From: Odontocerum albicorne
Taxonomy: Eukaryota; Arthropoda; Insecta; Trichoptera; Odontoceridae
Assembly (NCBI GenBank): GCA_949825065.1
Contig: OX463862.1
Span: 14,689,592 to 14,753,591, forward strand
Direction of reading: 5' to 3'
DNA length: 64,000 nt
How positions within the stretch are numbered: position 1 is the first letter of the stretch; each line of letters begins with the position of its first letter. This document shows positions 12,101-21,379 of the stretch, piece by piece. The notes under the pieces were generated by a model. That model was not told the origin of the DNA, searched no databases, and saw only the letters and a program-made list of their open reading frames with translations. A program made the translations under genes and the position numbers.

Positions 12101-15100
12101 AATTAAGGACTTATAATTATCGACGTTGACATGTCTGCCGAAACTAAACTGTTACACGCGGTCATTTGCTTTTTTCCATAATCGCTCAATATTACTATTT
12201 ACATTTTGCCATATCGTCGTTGTCAAGGAAAAAATCATGAATTGCACTTAGACTCTATGGAGCTCATCAAGTAATATAATAAGAAAAATACTGTAAAGTT
12301 CCTCGAATAACAACCAGAGGAAGTCCAAAGAATTAATGGGTGGTGCAAAAAGATAACCTGATGCAGAGGCACGGCCTGGGGGACGTAGTCCTTGACAGAA
12401 GAGCATACAACCTGAGGAAGAGGAGAGCTGATCCCAACAGTATTCGCAGACAATGAGTTGGGATGGAGCCAGGGAGAAGAAGATCAAGTAATATAATAAC
12501 TTTTTCCATACAAACAATCAATTTTTACAGTTAATGATTTTTTAGTGGCCTAACTTCGCTATTGGCTTAATTAATGCCGATTTTTACTTTTAGAATGATT
12601 CCTGTTTTTTATTCAAATAATGAAAAATCTCATTTTGAACAAAAATGGTAATTAATGACTTTTTCCTTAACAACGACGATACATTTTAACACAAGTATAC
12701 ATGAATGGAGAAAATCTGGTCCATCCATTCTCTTCCACTTAAAAAGGCACCCTGAGAATCCCACACTTACTGTTTTTCTCAAGTTCAACACCATATTCAT
12801 TTCATAATAATAAATAAAATTATATTTACAGACCAGGATAGTTGGAGGTGTGGAGACTTTGGTGAATGAGTACCCTATGATGGTAGGTCTTGTGGACTAT
12901 TCCCTGAGGATTGTCTACTGCGGTGCCACCATAATCAGCAAGCGATGGGTAGTGTCGGCGGCACATTGTCTGGGGAATCAAGCGCTGGCCAATGTGGGCG
13001 TCCTGTATGGAGAACACAACATCATGAGTGGAAGCAAGTTTAATTAGCATTTTTTTTAAATTATGTTAAATGTTTATATTATTTGCTTAGAAACGATGAA
13101 TCGGGCAGTATATGTTAATGTGTTATACCACAACAGTATTTTAGTGCCAACATTGATCTTTGAAACAGCGAAATATGGACGTAGAAAAATACTACAAAGT
13201 AGCCCAATAAATTATGTAGAAGTGCGTACAACGAGAAGAGTAACAATGTATTACAGAATAAGGAATAGTTATTAAGGATGAATGTAAACTTCAGGCTGGT
13301 GTGTTGAATAAGATGAAAAGGAGTGCATCAGCAGCTGTTGCTAAATTGAATGACAGAGTGTTCTACAGCTGAGACATCTCCCAGTCTACAAAGATATCAG
13401 TCTACAAGGTTGTTGTCCTCCCCACACTTATCTATGGGTCTGAGACTTGAGTCCTCTATAGAAGGCACATTCAAAGCCTTGAAATGTTCCACCAGCGTTT
13501 CCTTCGCCGAATTCTTCGTATCCACTGGAGTGATCATGTCACAAATGTTTCGGTCCTGCAACGCTCCAACTGTAAGCCTATAGAATATATGCTTGTAAAG
13601 TCAAGATTGCGGTGGACCGGGCATGTGATACGCATGGGCGATCACAGACTTCCAAAACGCGTTTTGTACGGGGAAGTGGTAAGCAAGCGAAGAGTTGGTG
13701 GGCAGGGGAAACGCTATAAGGACAGTCTGCGAGAGTCGCTTAATTTGTGCGGGGCGCCTGAGGACTGGGAGCGGGTGGCTCGGGACCGTGAGGGGTGGAG
13801 AGCCGTATGCTCTCGGGCTGATGGCGTCTCAGCGGCTAGACGTGTGAGAAACAGTCTACGCGCTGCGAACATGCGTCAGCATGGCCAGGTGGCTCAGCAG
13901 GTTCCACATGTCTGTGATATTTGCTGGAGGGAGTGCGCATCTAAGATCGGACTGTTTTCTCACAGAAGATCACATGATCGACGTGGAAGAATGATTCAAG
14001 ATTGACGTTAAAGTGGCGAGGGAATCCTCGACTACGAGGCCCGGCAACGACGATAAGGTGTGTGAATGTGAAAGAGGCGAAGGATGTGTCTTGCGTTAGG
14101 GAAGTCTTGCAATATGTCCCCTCTGCCTACGCTGAGAAGGAAATAGCGTGGTGTTATGTATGAAAACATTCGAACTAAATATTTTATATATTTTCAGCCG
14201 AAACTGACGCAACACGCTTGATAGGGGTACAGCAGTTCGTTATACACCCTCAATACAAGTAAGTACAAGCATTTATATACTCGTAATTGAATTTATTACA
14301 TGTTAATATTAACTGGCACTATCATCAAGAATTTATTACATGTTAATATTAACTGGCACTATCATCAAGAATTTATTACATGTTAATATTAACTGGCACT
14401 ATCATCAAGAATTTATTACATGTTAATATTAACTGGCACTATCATCAAGAATTTATTACATGTTAATATTAACTGGCACTATCATCAAGAATTTATTACA
14501 TGTTAAAAGTCACTGGCACGGCACTATCATCAAGAATTTATTACATGTTAATATTAACTGGCACTATCATCAAGAATTTATTACATGTTAATAGTCACTG
14601 GCACTATCATCAAGAATTTATTACATGTTAATATTCACTGGCACTATCATCAAGAAAAAAAAAACAAATGTAAACTCAGCAGACACATGATACGCATGGC
14701 AACTGATCAAATGTTCACCGTTCCTAGAGTTAAAACATATTTTACCCAAAGGCAATATGCCTATTTAGCTCACATGACATACAATAGGGTGCCGAATTCA
14801 ATAAAGGCAAAAGGGGACAAAGAGGGGCAGTCGATAGGAGCGTGGCTGTTGTTAACAGAAGTTTGAATACTTGGCCTTGCATAAGCAATGACTAGTTGCA
14901 AAAGTTTGTGTGAACTCTTGAGTGTGGCGTGTTTTTGATGATTATGTGCGGCACATTATGGGATGGACTTTTTGGTCTATCTGGAGTGATGAAATGTGAG
15001 GGGTTTGATTCGCGTGATGTATACATATAGTATGTAATTGAATATCACTTTTTGTAGAGTTGATGAGAGTATGCAACGGGGTATCGTATAATCAAAAATC

Positions 15101-18100
15101 GGAAAGAAAAATCATTTTATTTTTTCATGTCATATGTCCTTAGAATAAGATACAGGCAAAATTCTAGTTTACCGGGGATACGACAAATGTAAGGCAACAT
15201 GCTATTTATCTTGAGATGTGTGTGCAATTACGAAATGTATTTATATACACTTATGTACAATACATACTATGTTACCATCAATAAACCTCTTTTTTATTTT
15301 TTTGCGATAGACAATCCACCCAAACTAGGATGATTTATGCAATTGTATGAGTCAATATAATAAAACTAATTAAAAAAATACATATCTACATAATTTAAAG
15401 TTTCAACTCACCAAAATCTATAATACAAACATTTGCCAAAGGCTAAAGTTTCAACTCACCAAGATCTATAATACAAACATTATTTGCCAAATGCTCAAGT
15501 TTCAACTCACCAAGATCTATAAAACAAAAATTTGCCTGTATACAAATTTATACCTTAAGAACTAATCTAATTTATATATTATAATTATGAACTAACTTAA
15601 TATAAATTTCCTTTATTTTATTTTTATTTTCTATAATCTAAATATTTGATTTCTTAGAATAATTGTTTTATTTCAACACATCACACCAATAAAAACCAAA
15701 CTCGAGAAATTTTAAGGAATTTACCCAGGTTTGGGAAGCTCCCATTTAGACGATTTTTTTCCTGTAACAACTAAATCCTTTATGGTTCCGAATTGATGCG
15801 AGTTTAGTTTAACTTTTTCGTTTGTATATTTAATTAGAACTATCGAGTTATCTTTGTTTTTAATGTTATTTCCAGCAATGGATACGATTATGACATTGGC
15901 CTGGCAAGAACCGTAGAGGACATAGTCTTCAGCGACAGGGTGGGCCCTGTTTGTCTCCCATTCCAATCCTCCACCAACACCTTCGCCAACTACTATGTGG
16001 ATGCTTTGGGTATGTTCCAAAATCCTTTGTTGTATGTGGCGCTCAATTTAAAAAGCCCATTTGGGACATCCCCAATTGAAATAATGTACACCTTCCGACA
16101 GATGCAGTAAGCTCTGAGGTTGATGACTGGAGAGATGACAAGAAACAGACTTACATAGAAGGCGAAATTAGAGATTAACGGAGTGAAGGGATAACAATAA
16201 AATGACAATTTATATAACTCTTTTTAGAAAATTGACTCTCCTCAATGGCGCTCTAACCGGGGAGTCGAAACCACACTTATTGAATGATAAAAAATATTTA
16301 AAAAAAAAATAGCATCAGTCAACAACGAATAGGAAGTCGGTGGCTACGACCATTTGATTTGCTACTTCCCCGCATCTTCAGAATATTATAAAAACTTATC
16401 AAGAGATGACGATGTATGTACATTATCTTTATAGATCTTTCGATATGTGATGGCATTAGATACGATAATCTTTATATAGTAGATTTTTCGATATGTGATA
16501 GCATTAGATACGACTTAAGTGGAATGTTGTGTGTATACTTATATATATTATAGACATCAATTGTGATAAGACCTCTTAGAAAAGGTTTTCTTTAAAAGGA
16601 AACAGTAAGAATTCTTTCATATTCAAAGTGTTCTGTGTATTGACAATTGAAGAAGGAATGGGGTAGGGATCGACTACGTGAAACGGATGGTTCTCTGTTA
16701 TTGGTTTTGTTAATAATTATTTATTTATACGAGTATAAATAAACAGTACAATGTACTTTATAACAAAAAAAAACAGATGCGTGAGACTCTCGCGCGGTAG
16801 AAGTGAAACTTCTTAACATAGCTCCTAGGAAAAGTTGATTTAATGCGTTGCTTTTTTTCCATTTGTTAACGATTTTTGTTTTTTTAGGATTAGGAAATGG
16901 TTATATTAATTAATTAATATAAATAAATTTAATTAATTGATAAAAAATATTATTTATTATTAATTCATTATTTATTATTATATAAATTAATAATTATTAA
17001 TTAATAATTCTAATTATGAATCAATAATAAATGAATTATTTTAATAATTAATAATTGATTGATTATTATATTAATGAATAATTCATTAATAATTATTAAT
17101 ACTAATAATAGTTATAATTAATGAATATTAATTAATAATTATAATATTAATATAATATTATTAATTAATATTAAAATTATAATTAATTAATTAATTATTA
17201 ATATTAATTAATTTATTATTATTAATAATAATTAATATTATTATTATTATTAATAATAATAATTATTATTATTAATTATTATTATTAATTTATATTAATT
17301 GTAAATTAATTATTTAATATTTATATTATATTTATTGATTACAATTAATTAATTATTATTAATGAATTAATTAAATTAAATATTTAATTAATTAAATTAA
17401 ATTAAATTGAATATAAATGTTTGTTATCATAATACAATATAATATTTATAAAATTATTTATTTATATCATTAATTATTATTCAATTTATTTATTTTTATT
17501 ATTATAAATAAATATTAAAGATCATTTGAAATATTACCACTAAAGTAGGAGAAGGGGAAGCGTTTCACTTTTCGTGACGTTCAGGCCAATTTGCACGCCT
17601 ATGGAAGTTTCACTCCAAAAAAAAAATACAAAAATAAAAGAGCTTGCAGTGAATGATCAATACCTTAAGATTGACAGAATATAAAAAAAATCAAAATGAT
17701 TTCACACAGGCTTCATTGATAAATCAGGACTTTTTCAATTGATTTGCAATTTCAAGTAGAATGTTTTTAATTCTCAATAAACTTTACTTGATTTATATTA
17801 TATTTTACAGTAAGAAAAAACGACTACGATATTCTCGGCCGTTGCCAAGTGCCGCGCAAATTCAAATATTTTTTTTTGTGAAATTTGATTCTCTGAATTT
17901 CGAATTAATGGACTTTTACTGTGATAAGATCTTATTCCAACATTTTATTTAATTCTTCAGGATGGGGAACCACTTCGTTCGGAGGTGTGGCTTCAGACTA
18001 TCTGCAGAAGGTCACGTTGCAGGTCATAACCCAGAACTCTTGCGCCGCCCAGATGGGTTCTGTTGTCACATCAAGGACTATTTGCACCTTCTCTCAAGGG

Positions 18101-18924
18101 AAAGATACCTGTCAGGTGAGTTATTGATTATTATTTTGGTTTGTGAACTGATATGAAATTATTACTTCTAATATAAGTGGATCTTGGCGACCTGTAGGAT
18201 TCTCTTCCACCTTTCTTCTCTCTCAGCAGTATTCGCATCCAACTGGTTATACTGTAATAATCAGTCACCTATGATGGAGAGGAAAGGAAAATAAAAAACG
18301 GGAATGAAGCACGTTATTTTACTGACTAGAAATTAAGAGTTTTTTCAGTCGCCTCTTAAAGCATGCTGAGGATGGAGCATGACAAGTGTGGAACGAATAA
18401 ACGAAGAAAGACCAACAAAACAAATATGCGGGGCAAAGGTTAATGGAAGGCGTAGAAGAGGAATACGAAAGTCAGTATGGTAGGATCTATTGAATGGTAT
18501 TTTGGAAGAAGGAAACATAGAAAGTCAGAGAAATTGAAGAAGTTGTATTTGAAGGTCTATGGATGTTGAAAAAACGAAGGATGTATGTCGAGATAGGAAA
18601 ATTTGACACTCTGTCCTCTCAGCCTAAGTAATGTATGTATGCATGTAGATTTTGATTTTTTCTTCATTTCTTTTTTGTATGTTTATTTTTTTGTTAATGT
18701 ACTGTTACGTTTCTGTATTTTTTATGTTTTTTTTGTTCTTCTAGTATGACTCCGGTGGCCCACTCCTCTATCAGAACCCCTCAACCGGAAGGGTGTACTT
18801 GGTGGGCATCGTGATGGGCGGATACGGATGTGCTACTGATAGGCCTGGACTGAGCTCTAGGGTCACGGTCTACCTAGACTGGATCAAGCAGAACGCGGCT
18901 GGAGCAGAGCTGTGCAACTATTGA
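6063..18924 (+). CDS. Gene A: secreted CUB-domain trypsin-like serine protease (9 exons)
   Basis: Exons 6063-6176, 7502-7639, 9029-9155, 11032-11132, 12832-13033, 14198-14258, 15876-16009, 17961-18115, 18745-18924 join in frame to 403 codons plus TGA. Residues 1-30 form a signal peptide (hydrophobic core, likely cleavage after AQA). Residues 31-160 are a cysteine-rich CUB-like region (SPGYPNNYP, CRWQASCP, YCGTG), ending CQCGWK. Residues 161-403 are an S1 peptidase domain: TRIVGG activation site, SAAHC (His205), YDIGLAR (Asp254), DSGGP (Ser347), pocket Asp341 (trypsin-like: cuts after Arg/Lys), Cys343 and Cys373 for the pocket disulfide. The residue before DSGG is Tyr where Gly is usual. The protein is probably a secreted zymogen; saliva, venom or haemolymph roles are known for such insect proteases, but the sequence does not show which. 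Gene B is its tandem paralog. Start choice: in-frame ATGs at 6054 and 6063; a further upstream exon spliced at 6081 is possible. Confidence 0.9.
6540..7090 (+). repeat. Degenerate array of TTTGACAGT motifs in gene A intron 1
   Basis: The motif TTTGACAGTRATTT, sometimes TTTGAAAGTG, recurs roughly every 30-60 bp with AT-rich filler. P1 ends interrupt it at 6842-6962. No function can be assigned. Confidence 0.55.
6842..6962. repeat. Head-to-head P1 repeat ends
   Basis: 6850-6890 is P1 in minus orientation (ACCGGTTTCAAGGTTTTCAC) and 6898-6960 is P1 in plus orientation (CTTGAAACCGGTAGGGTTAT ... TAAACAGTATTTGATA). Confidence 0.7.
7202..7306. mobile_element. MITE family K, right half
   Basis: Matches the right half of the copy at 4302-4536: TTGATAACCACGCGATATTC, then AGAATATAACGAAACAACAC and CTTCTATCAG. 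The left half is absent; a related flank (GCTGAGGGTGGAGGTATCAA) occurs at 7141-7160 and again near 7322. Confidence 0.65.
7502..7639 (+). CDS. Gene A exon 2: CUB-like, first half
   Basis: 46 codons between TTTTTCCAG and GTGAGT, phase 0 at both ends. Contains YSPGYPNNYP, the CUB signature around the second Cys region, then CRWQASCP and SLNCTVEIP. Gene B exon 2 (28403-28543) matches it residue by residue with SPNYPNNYG and CRWQATCP. Confidence 0.93.
7661..8218 (+). repeat. 64-bp tandem repeat with higher-order period, gene A intron 2
   Basis: The unit contains TATTTACAAGTTATTTTATT, then AGGTACTTAACAGCACAG and TTCATAACTTAAGTATAA. About eight units. A variant carrying CTACCTTGACATT and CCGATCAAAATCATGACAA appears twice, about 277 bp apart, so several units were amplified as one block. 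The array starts about 20 bp after the exon 2 donor. Confidence 0.8.
8475..8884 (+). mobile_element. LINE family L2 3' fragment
   Basis: Encodes a decayed polymerase C-terminus (RDKIKSSRIRGSLGVTDI and LRWYGHVGRRAP) and the characteristic 3' end (CAGAGGCACGGCCTGGGG ... GGAGCCAGGGAGAAGAAG). Copies: 12288-12484 and 39480-40017. Confidence 0.85.
9029..9155 (+). CDS. Gene A exon 3: CUB-like, second half
   Basis: Starts after TTTGTCAG with TTGCTGDRLLISKTG and YCGTGTISVNS; ends phase 1 at G|GTAAGT. The homologous exon in gene B is 29688-29814, the same length (127 bp) and phase. Confidence 0.93.
9284..9955. mobile_element. Large MITE in gene A intron 3
   Basis: Ends are related inverted repeats: GGGACTTTCTACTCTAGA on the left, TCTAGAGTAGAATATCCCC on the right. 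The interior is poly-A/T rich with no open frame (features such as GAGAAAAACGCGTTTAAAG). About 670 bp; flanking TA possible. Confidence 0.6.
10295..10372 (-). mobile_element. SINE C head (tRNA-like), minus strand
   Basis: Reads on the minus strand GACTGTGGTCTAATGGTTAG, an A-box match (TGGTCTAATGG), and a degenerate B box (TGTTCGATTC). A sister copy in plus orientation is at 27072-27145. It does not fold as a complete tRNA. Confidence 0.55.
10531..10580. repeat. Fragment of the M1 flank repeat
   Basis: AAGGAATTAGCAAAATCCTC followed by CGTCAAAAAACGTG matches the M1 flank at about 2113-2160 and, reversed, 54885-54925. Confidence 0.55.
10806..10912 (+). repeat. Repeat P1 copy with hammerhead-like core
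   Basis: CTGATGA at 10817-10823 and GAAAC at 10839-10843 enclose a short pairing segment (GCGAAAGC); GGTAGGGTTATACC follows and can pair with itself. The repeat ends TAAACAGTGTTTGATAAAAC. See finding on ribozyme-like cores. Confidence 0.65.
11032..11132 (+). CDS. Gene A exon 4: end of CUB-like region and linker
   Basis: Phase 1 to phase 0, between TTTTTTCTAG and GTGAGT. Encodes a Ser/Pro-rich linker ending CQCGWKRS. The Cys residues before the activation site probably bridge to the Cys in VCLPF of exon 7, as in two-chain S1 proteases; this is inferred from family structure. Confidence 0.9.
11160..11265 (+). mobile_element. SINE A-like head, decayed
   Basis: CTTAGCTTAGTTGGTAGAAC (A-box-like) and CGGGTTCCATTCCTGATGG (B-box-like) followed by TCAGTCTGGTTAAAAC, matching the order in other SINE A copies. 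Confidence 0.5.
11330..12060 (-). mobile_element. Mariner-superfamily transposase relic M2, minus strand
   Basis: The minus strand encodes pieces in order: WFQ-stop-DGNTSHT (second catalytic Asp), LISRRSDIVWPP, then EIDAIPQETCKRVLQNF, known in mariner-type transposases after the third Asp. The conserved PDLTP-DFFLW segment is badly mutated and several frameshifts occur. A 15-bp array sits within the catalytic motif (see 11907-11991). Confidence 0.75.
11907..11991. repeat. 15-bp minisatellite inside a transposase relic
   Basis: Five to six near-perfect units of GAAACCACATCGATC. On the minus strand each unit reads SMWFR in the frame that continues into WFQ-stop-DG of M2. Fifteen being a multiple of three keeps frame. 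Confidence 0.9.
12288..12484 (+). mobile_element. LINE L2 3' end
   Basis: Matches 8695-8884 and 39830-40017: TTCCTCGAATAACAACC, GCACGGCCTGGGGGACGTAG, ending GGAGCCAGGGAGAAGAAG. Only the last ~200 bp is present, as expected for 5'-truncated retrotransposition. Confidence 0.85.
12690..12790. repeat. Short dispersed repeat shared with 36930-37090
   Basis: ACACAAGTATACATGAATGG, GAGAAAATCTG and TTAAAAAGGCACCCTGA recur at 36930-37040. Possibly the 3' end of another LINE in minus orientation; not identified. Confidence 0.45.
12832..13033 (+). CDS. Gene A exon 5: activation site and catalytic His, GC donor
   Basis: Begins after TTTACAG with TRIVGGVETLVNEYP, so the mature chain would start at Ile163. 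The catalytic His205 lies in SAAHC. The exon must end at 13033 (phase 1) because the next exon resumes in that phase and gene B ends at the same codon; the donor there is GCAAGT, not GT. Confidence 0.9.
13190..13330 (+). mobile_element. LINE L1 fragment
   Basis: GTGTATTACAGAATAAGGAA-like text and AAGGATGAATGTAAACTTCA follow the L1 pattern (compare 56440-56490). Directly downstream of gene A exon 5, before the L3 LINE. Confidence 0.5.
13395..14165 (+). mobile_element. LINE L3 fragment with C-terminal zinc finger
   Basis: One frame runs from about 13398 (VVLPTLIYGSET, then a stop where Trp is usual) through HQRFLRRILRIHWSDHVTN, KSRLRWTGHVIRM, to a C2H2-like finger CDICWRECASKIGLFSHRRS before the stop at 14005. 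This is a LINE polymerase C-terminus with a zinc finger. It lies wholly in gene A intron 5. Confidence 0.85.
14198..14258 (+). CDS. Gene A exon 6
   Basis: 61 bp, phase 1 to phase 2, between TATTTTCAG and GTAAGT. Encodes TDATRLIGVQQFVIHPQY, the strand before the catalytic Asp, a conserved S1 feature (VxxxIxHPxY). Confidence 0.9.
14289..14656 (+). repeat. 40-bp tandem repeat, ~9 copies, gene A intron 6
   Basis: Units of 40 bp (ATTTATTACATGTTAATATT then AACTGGCACTATCATCAAG) repeat from 14289 with near identity for the first five. Later units differ (AGTCACTGG; one has a duplicated GGCAC). The array begins 30 bp after exon 6. Confidence 0.95.
14690..15310 (+). mobile_element. LINE L8 3' end (ORF tail and 3' UTR)
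   Basis: 14700-14866 encodes VPRVKTYFTQRQYAYLAHM and YNRVPNSIK, resembling LINE ORF2 C-termini (the YN-x-LP motif). The 3' UTR (GATTATGTGCGGCACATTAT ... GGGGATACGACAAATG) is repeated at 59850-60236 and 31000-31130. Confidence 0.65.
15399..15536 (+). repeat. ~47-bp tandem repeat, 3 copies
   Basis: GTTTCAACTCACCAAGATCT then ATAATACAAACATTTGCCA occurs three times at about 46-49 bp spacing. Confidence 0.9.
15876..16009 (+). CDS. Gene A exon 7: catalytic Asp
   Basis: 134 bp, phase 2 to phase 1, between TATTTCCAG and GTATGT. Contains YDYDIGLART (Asp254) and VGPVCLPF. Same length as gene B exon 7 (38709-38842). Confidence 0.93.
16200..16560 (+). repeat. Repeat family R copy, gene A intron 7
   Basis: Contains GACTCTCCTCAATGGCGCTC, TACTTCCCCGCATCTTCAG and a doubled TTTCGATATGTGATRGCATT segment (about 16440 and 16490), matching family R at 836-1400 and, reversed, 52905-53095. 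Confidence 0.55.
16880..17520. repeat. 640-bp nearly pure A/T tract
   Basis: Almost only TAAT, ATTA and AATTA steps with a handful of G or C bases. Bordered by G/C-containing segments (CTCGCGCGGTAGAAGTGAAA near 16792; AAGCGTTTCACTTTTCGTGA near 17557). Low complexity; no ORF. Confidence 0.9.
17961..18115 (+). CDS. Gene A exon 8: GWG, Cys168-Cys182 loop, pocket
   Basis: Starts GWGTTSFGG after AATTCTTCAG and ends GKDTCQ|GTGAGT, phase 1 to phase 0. Holds the S1 pocket Asp341 (chymotrypsin 189) and Cys343 (191). Confidence 0.93.
18340..18655 (+). mobile_element. LINE L1 3' end, gene A intron 8
   Basis: GTGGAACGAATAAACGAAGA, GGTAGAAGAGGAA-like segments and the terminal TATGTCGAGATAGGAAAAT ... TCTGTCCTCTCAGCC match the L1 3' ends at 3340-3415 and 56700-56790. 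Confidence 0.8.
18745..18924 (+). CDS. Gene A exon 9: catalytic Ser and stop
   Basis: Begins YDSGGPLLYQ after TTCTTCTAG; Ser347 is the nucleophile. Continues VGIVMGGYGCATDRPG, with Cys373 (chymotrypsin 220) and the Gly at the pocket wall (226), then ends LCNY and TGA at 18922-18924. The homologous exon in gene B is also 180 bp. Confidence 0.95.
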   Translation, partial: YDSGGPLLYQNPSTGRVYLVGIVMGGYGCATDRPGLSSRVTVYLDWIKQNAAGAELCNY

Positions 18925-18994
18925 GGAAGAGACTACTGTAACTGACTATAGAGGTGGAATTCTTATTATTCCTATGGATTCTCCCCTCAACAAA

Positions 18995-19000
18995 AATAAA
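18995..19000 (+). promoter_or_regulatory. Polyadenylation signal candidate of gene A
   Basis: AATAAA 71 bp after the gene A stop codon, the first such hexamer downstream in the right orientation. Confidence 0.6.
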
Positions 19001-19273
19001 CAAACATGTCTTAACTCTATTGGGGTTGATTTCTAATTGTTATTATTGCTCTGTATTTTTATTTTGAATTGTTTTTCTCTTTTTATTGATATACTTTTTC
19101 TGTTATTCCATTAATAGTGTTCTTCGGCATTATACAGTCATATAAATATATAATCTTACCTTAATTTGAAATATTATAATAAGGATTATATAAGATATAA
19201 TTAAACATTTAATTAAAACCGACTTTAAATCGGTTTAGATTAAATTAATCCTAATTCTAATTGATTATTATGC

Positions 19274-19407
19274 CAGGGTCGACCATCTATCGATAAAATT
19301 AAATGTTATTTTAGTCGGGACATAAACCTTTTCACAATATTCCGTGTTTGTTTTAGTGTCAATATTGAAATTTGCATATAACTTTATCAGGAGATAGTCG
19401 ACCTGAG
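19274..19407. mobile_element. Short hairpin MITE
   Basis: CAGGGTCGACCATCTATCGA is mirrored at the right by GATAGTCGACCTG (reverse CAGGTCGACTATC). About 134 bp; no duplicated target recognised, no ORF. Confidence 0.55.
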
Positions 19408-19655
19408 CAACTAAATAAATTTAATCAAAAACCTATTTATTTATTTATTTACAATTGACACCCTTATGAGATATATTTAATAAAATAAATATAAAAAAAC
19501 TGTTTGTTTACATTTTAATTCCACACCAATACCGTTCCTTTTTATCTAGGTTAACTAAAGTCGAGTTATATTAAAGTCTCTTGAGATGTACTTTTTTGAT
19601 ACACTCAAGTCATACAAGAATCATTGTGACTTTTTAGTTAAATAATAAATTCGCA

Positions 19656-20039
19656 GTTGAAGACTTGGTGTCATTATCCCGACAATCAACTTCCTGATAA
19701 GCCAAGTTCCTGCAAACCATGATCCCAACAGACGAACATCCCTAAATAATAGTTGAAGACTTGGTGTCATTATCCCGACAATCAACTTCCTGATAAGTCG
19801 AGTTCCTGCAAACCATGATCCCAACAGACGAACATCCCTAAATAATAGTTGAAGACTTGGTGACATTATCCCGACAATCAACTTCCTGATAAGCCAAGTT
19901 CCTGCAAACCATGATCCCAACAGACGAACATCCCTAAATAATAGTTGAAGACTTGGTGACATTATCCCGACAATCAACTTCCTGATAAGCCAAGTTCATG
20001 CAAACCATGATCCCAACTGACGAACATCCCGAAATATAA
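19656..20039. repeat. 96-bp minisatellite, 4 copies
   Basis: Units start GTTGAAGACTTGGTG at 19656, 19752, 19848 and 19944, near-identical. 96 is divisible by three, so the minus strand stays open for 118 codons; this is not evidence for a gene. Confidence 0.95.
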
Positions 20040-20361
20040 AATTTAATATATATTTATTTATTTATTCATTAATAAACGGTTTAAAATGCCTTATAATAAT
20101 ATTAATTAAAAAAAACAATAGTTAGTGCTTCATACGTTACAAAAGACATACTATACAAAATAAACAATTACAGCAAAAAAATAAATGCTAAGAGACAATC
20201 GTTACAAAAAAGCAAACAATACATAATCATGTCATTAAGTACACACGCAAAATTAGACTGTATGAGTCACCGACACAATACGGGGCCGTCCAAAGGCGGA
20301 CAGCCTGCACTGCACCAAACGGAGCGTTAGCCTTAGTATGAAATGGGATATATAGATGTTG

Positions 20362-20536
20362 TTGGTATGTTGATACATTGAGTGTTGTGGGGACGATTTT
20401 GTTTTTTGGTTGCGCTTGAAGTATGGAAATATTGTTTTTTATTTGAAGTGTTCATACAAAAATCAATATTCCCATACTACAAGCGCAACCAAAAGACAAA
20501 ATCGTCCCCACAACACTCAATGTATCAACATGCCAA
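20362..20536. repeat. Foldback element with ~75-bp arms
   Basis: 20362-20435 (TTGGTATGTTGATACATTGA, GTGTTGTGGGGACGATTTTG) returns in reverse at 20465-20536. Spacer about 30 bp. No ORF; would form a strong hairpin as RNA. Confidence 0.85.
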
Positions 20537-20884
20537 TATATAACTTTTAAATCAAGTTGAAAAAAAAAACACAAAAGACACACCACGTTACAACAACTTG
20601 CAAACCAAATATAAAGGACGTACTCGTAATTAGACAACTGTAAATTCACAAACTTCCTCTTGCACGGGGAAAAATAAAAGAATAGATAAAAAAAAAATCA
20701 TCAATTAGAAAAACCACGGTTCCATCCTATAGAGACGAATCAATAAAATGTAGCTGCGAACCATACGAATTTTCAATTCCAAGCTCAGGTTTCGGCTTGG
20801 AAAAGAGGCTTAATTTTTATGAAAACCTTCTCGCTATCTCTGTTCTTGTCATTATTTCCTGGAAGGGATCTCATTTTACATTTA

Positions 20885-21110
20885 AAGTTAATAAGTTTCA
20901 AAAATCGACTACTACGAAAGATAGTTGGCCCAAAAGAGGCTGCAGAAGAGTGGAAACTGAGATTTAATTAAGAAAATCGAAAATTTACGAGACAATCACT
21001 TATTACCAGCGTTATTAGGTCGTAAAATGATCATTATGCAAGCCCAACATCAACAAAGATGACCGATAGAGCTTAGAAGCCCAAACGAAACAGAAAAAGA
21101 AGCCACTACT
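20885..21110 (+). mobile_element. Decayed LINE C-terminal fragment
   Basis: The plus strand gives RKIVGPKEAAEEWKLRFN followed by stops and residues resembling the LINE region before the RWFGHV motif. Too decayed to place in a family. Confidence 0.45.
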
Positions 21111-21379
21111 TGCTGAAGTGGTTTGTGTGTGGTTCTCTTGAGTTGTTCCAGACTACAGTGAACAGGATAAGCATTGCTATGATGGTGGTCATCCTGACGA
21201 AGGACGCGATATATGGTAATTTTAGATTAAACACGATTTTTTGTTGCATTTTTTGTTGACTATTTTAAAGCAAAAAAACTTTTTATTTCTTAATAATTAA
21301 CATTTTTTTATTTTATAAACAAAATACACACTTTTTGGAAATATATTTTATTTAGTTTTAAAAATTACTTTTTTTTAAA

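Noticed and set aside
15721..16020. 99-codon minus-strand open frame
   Set aside because: It overlaps gene A exon 7 on the opposite strand; shadow of a real exon.
19621..19977. 118-codon minus-strand frame with repeated units
   Set aside because: Produced by a 96-bp minisatellite whose period is a multiple of three.
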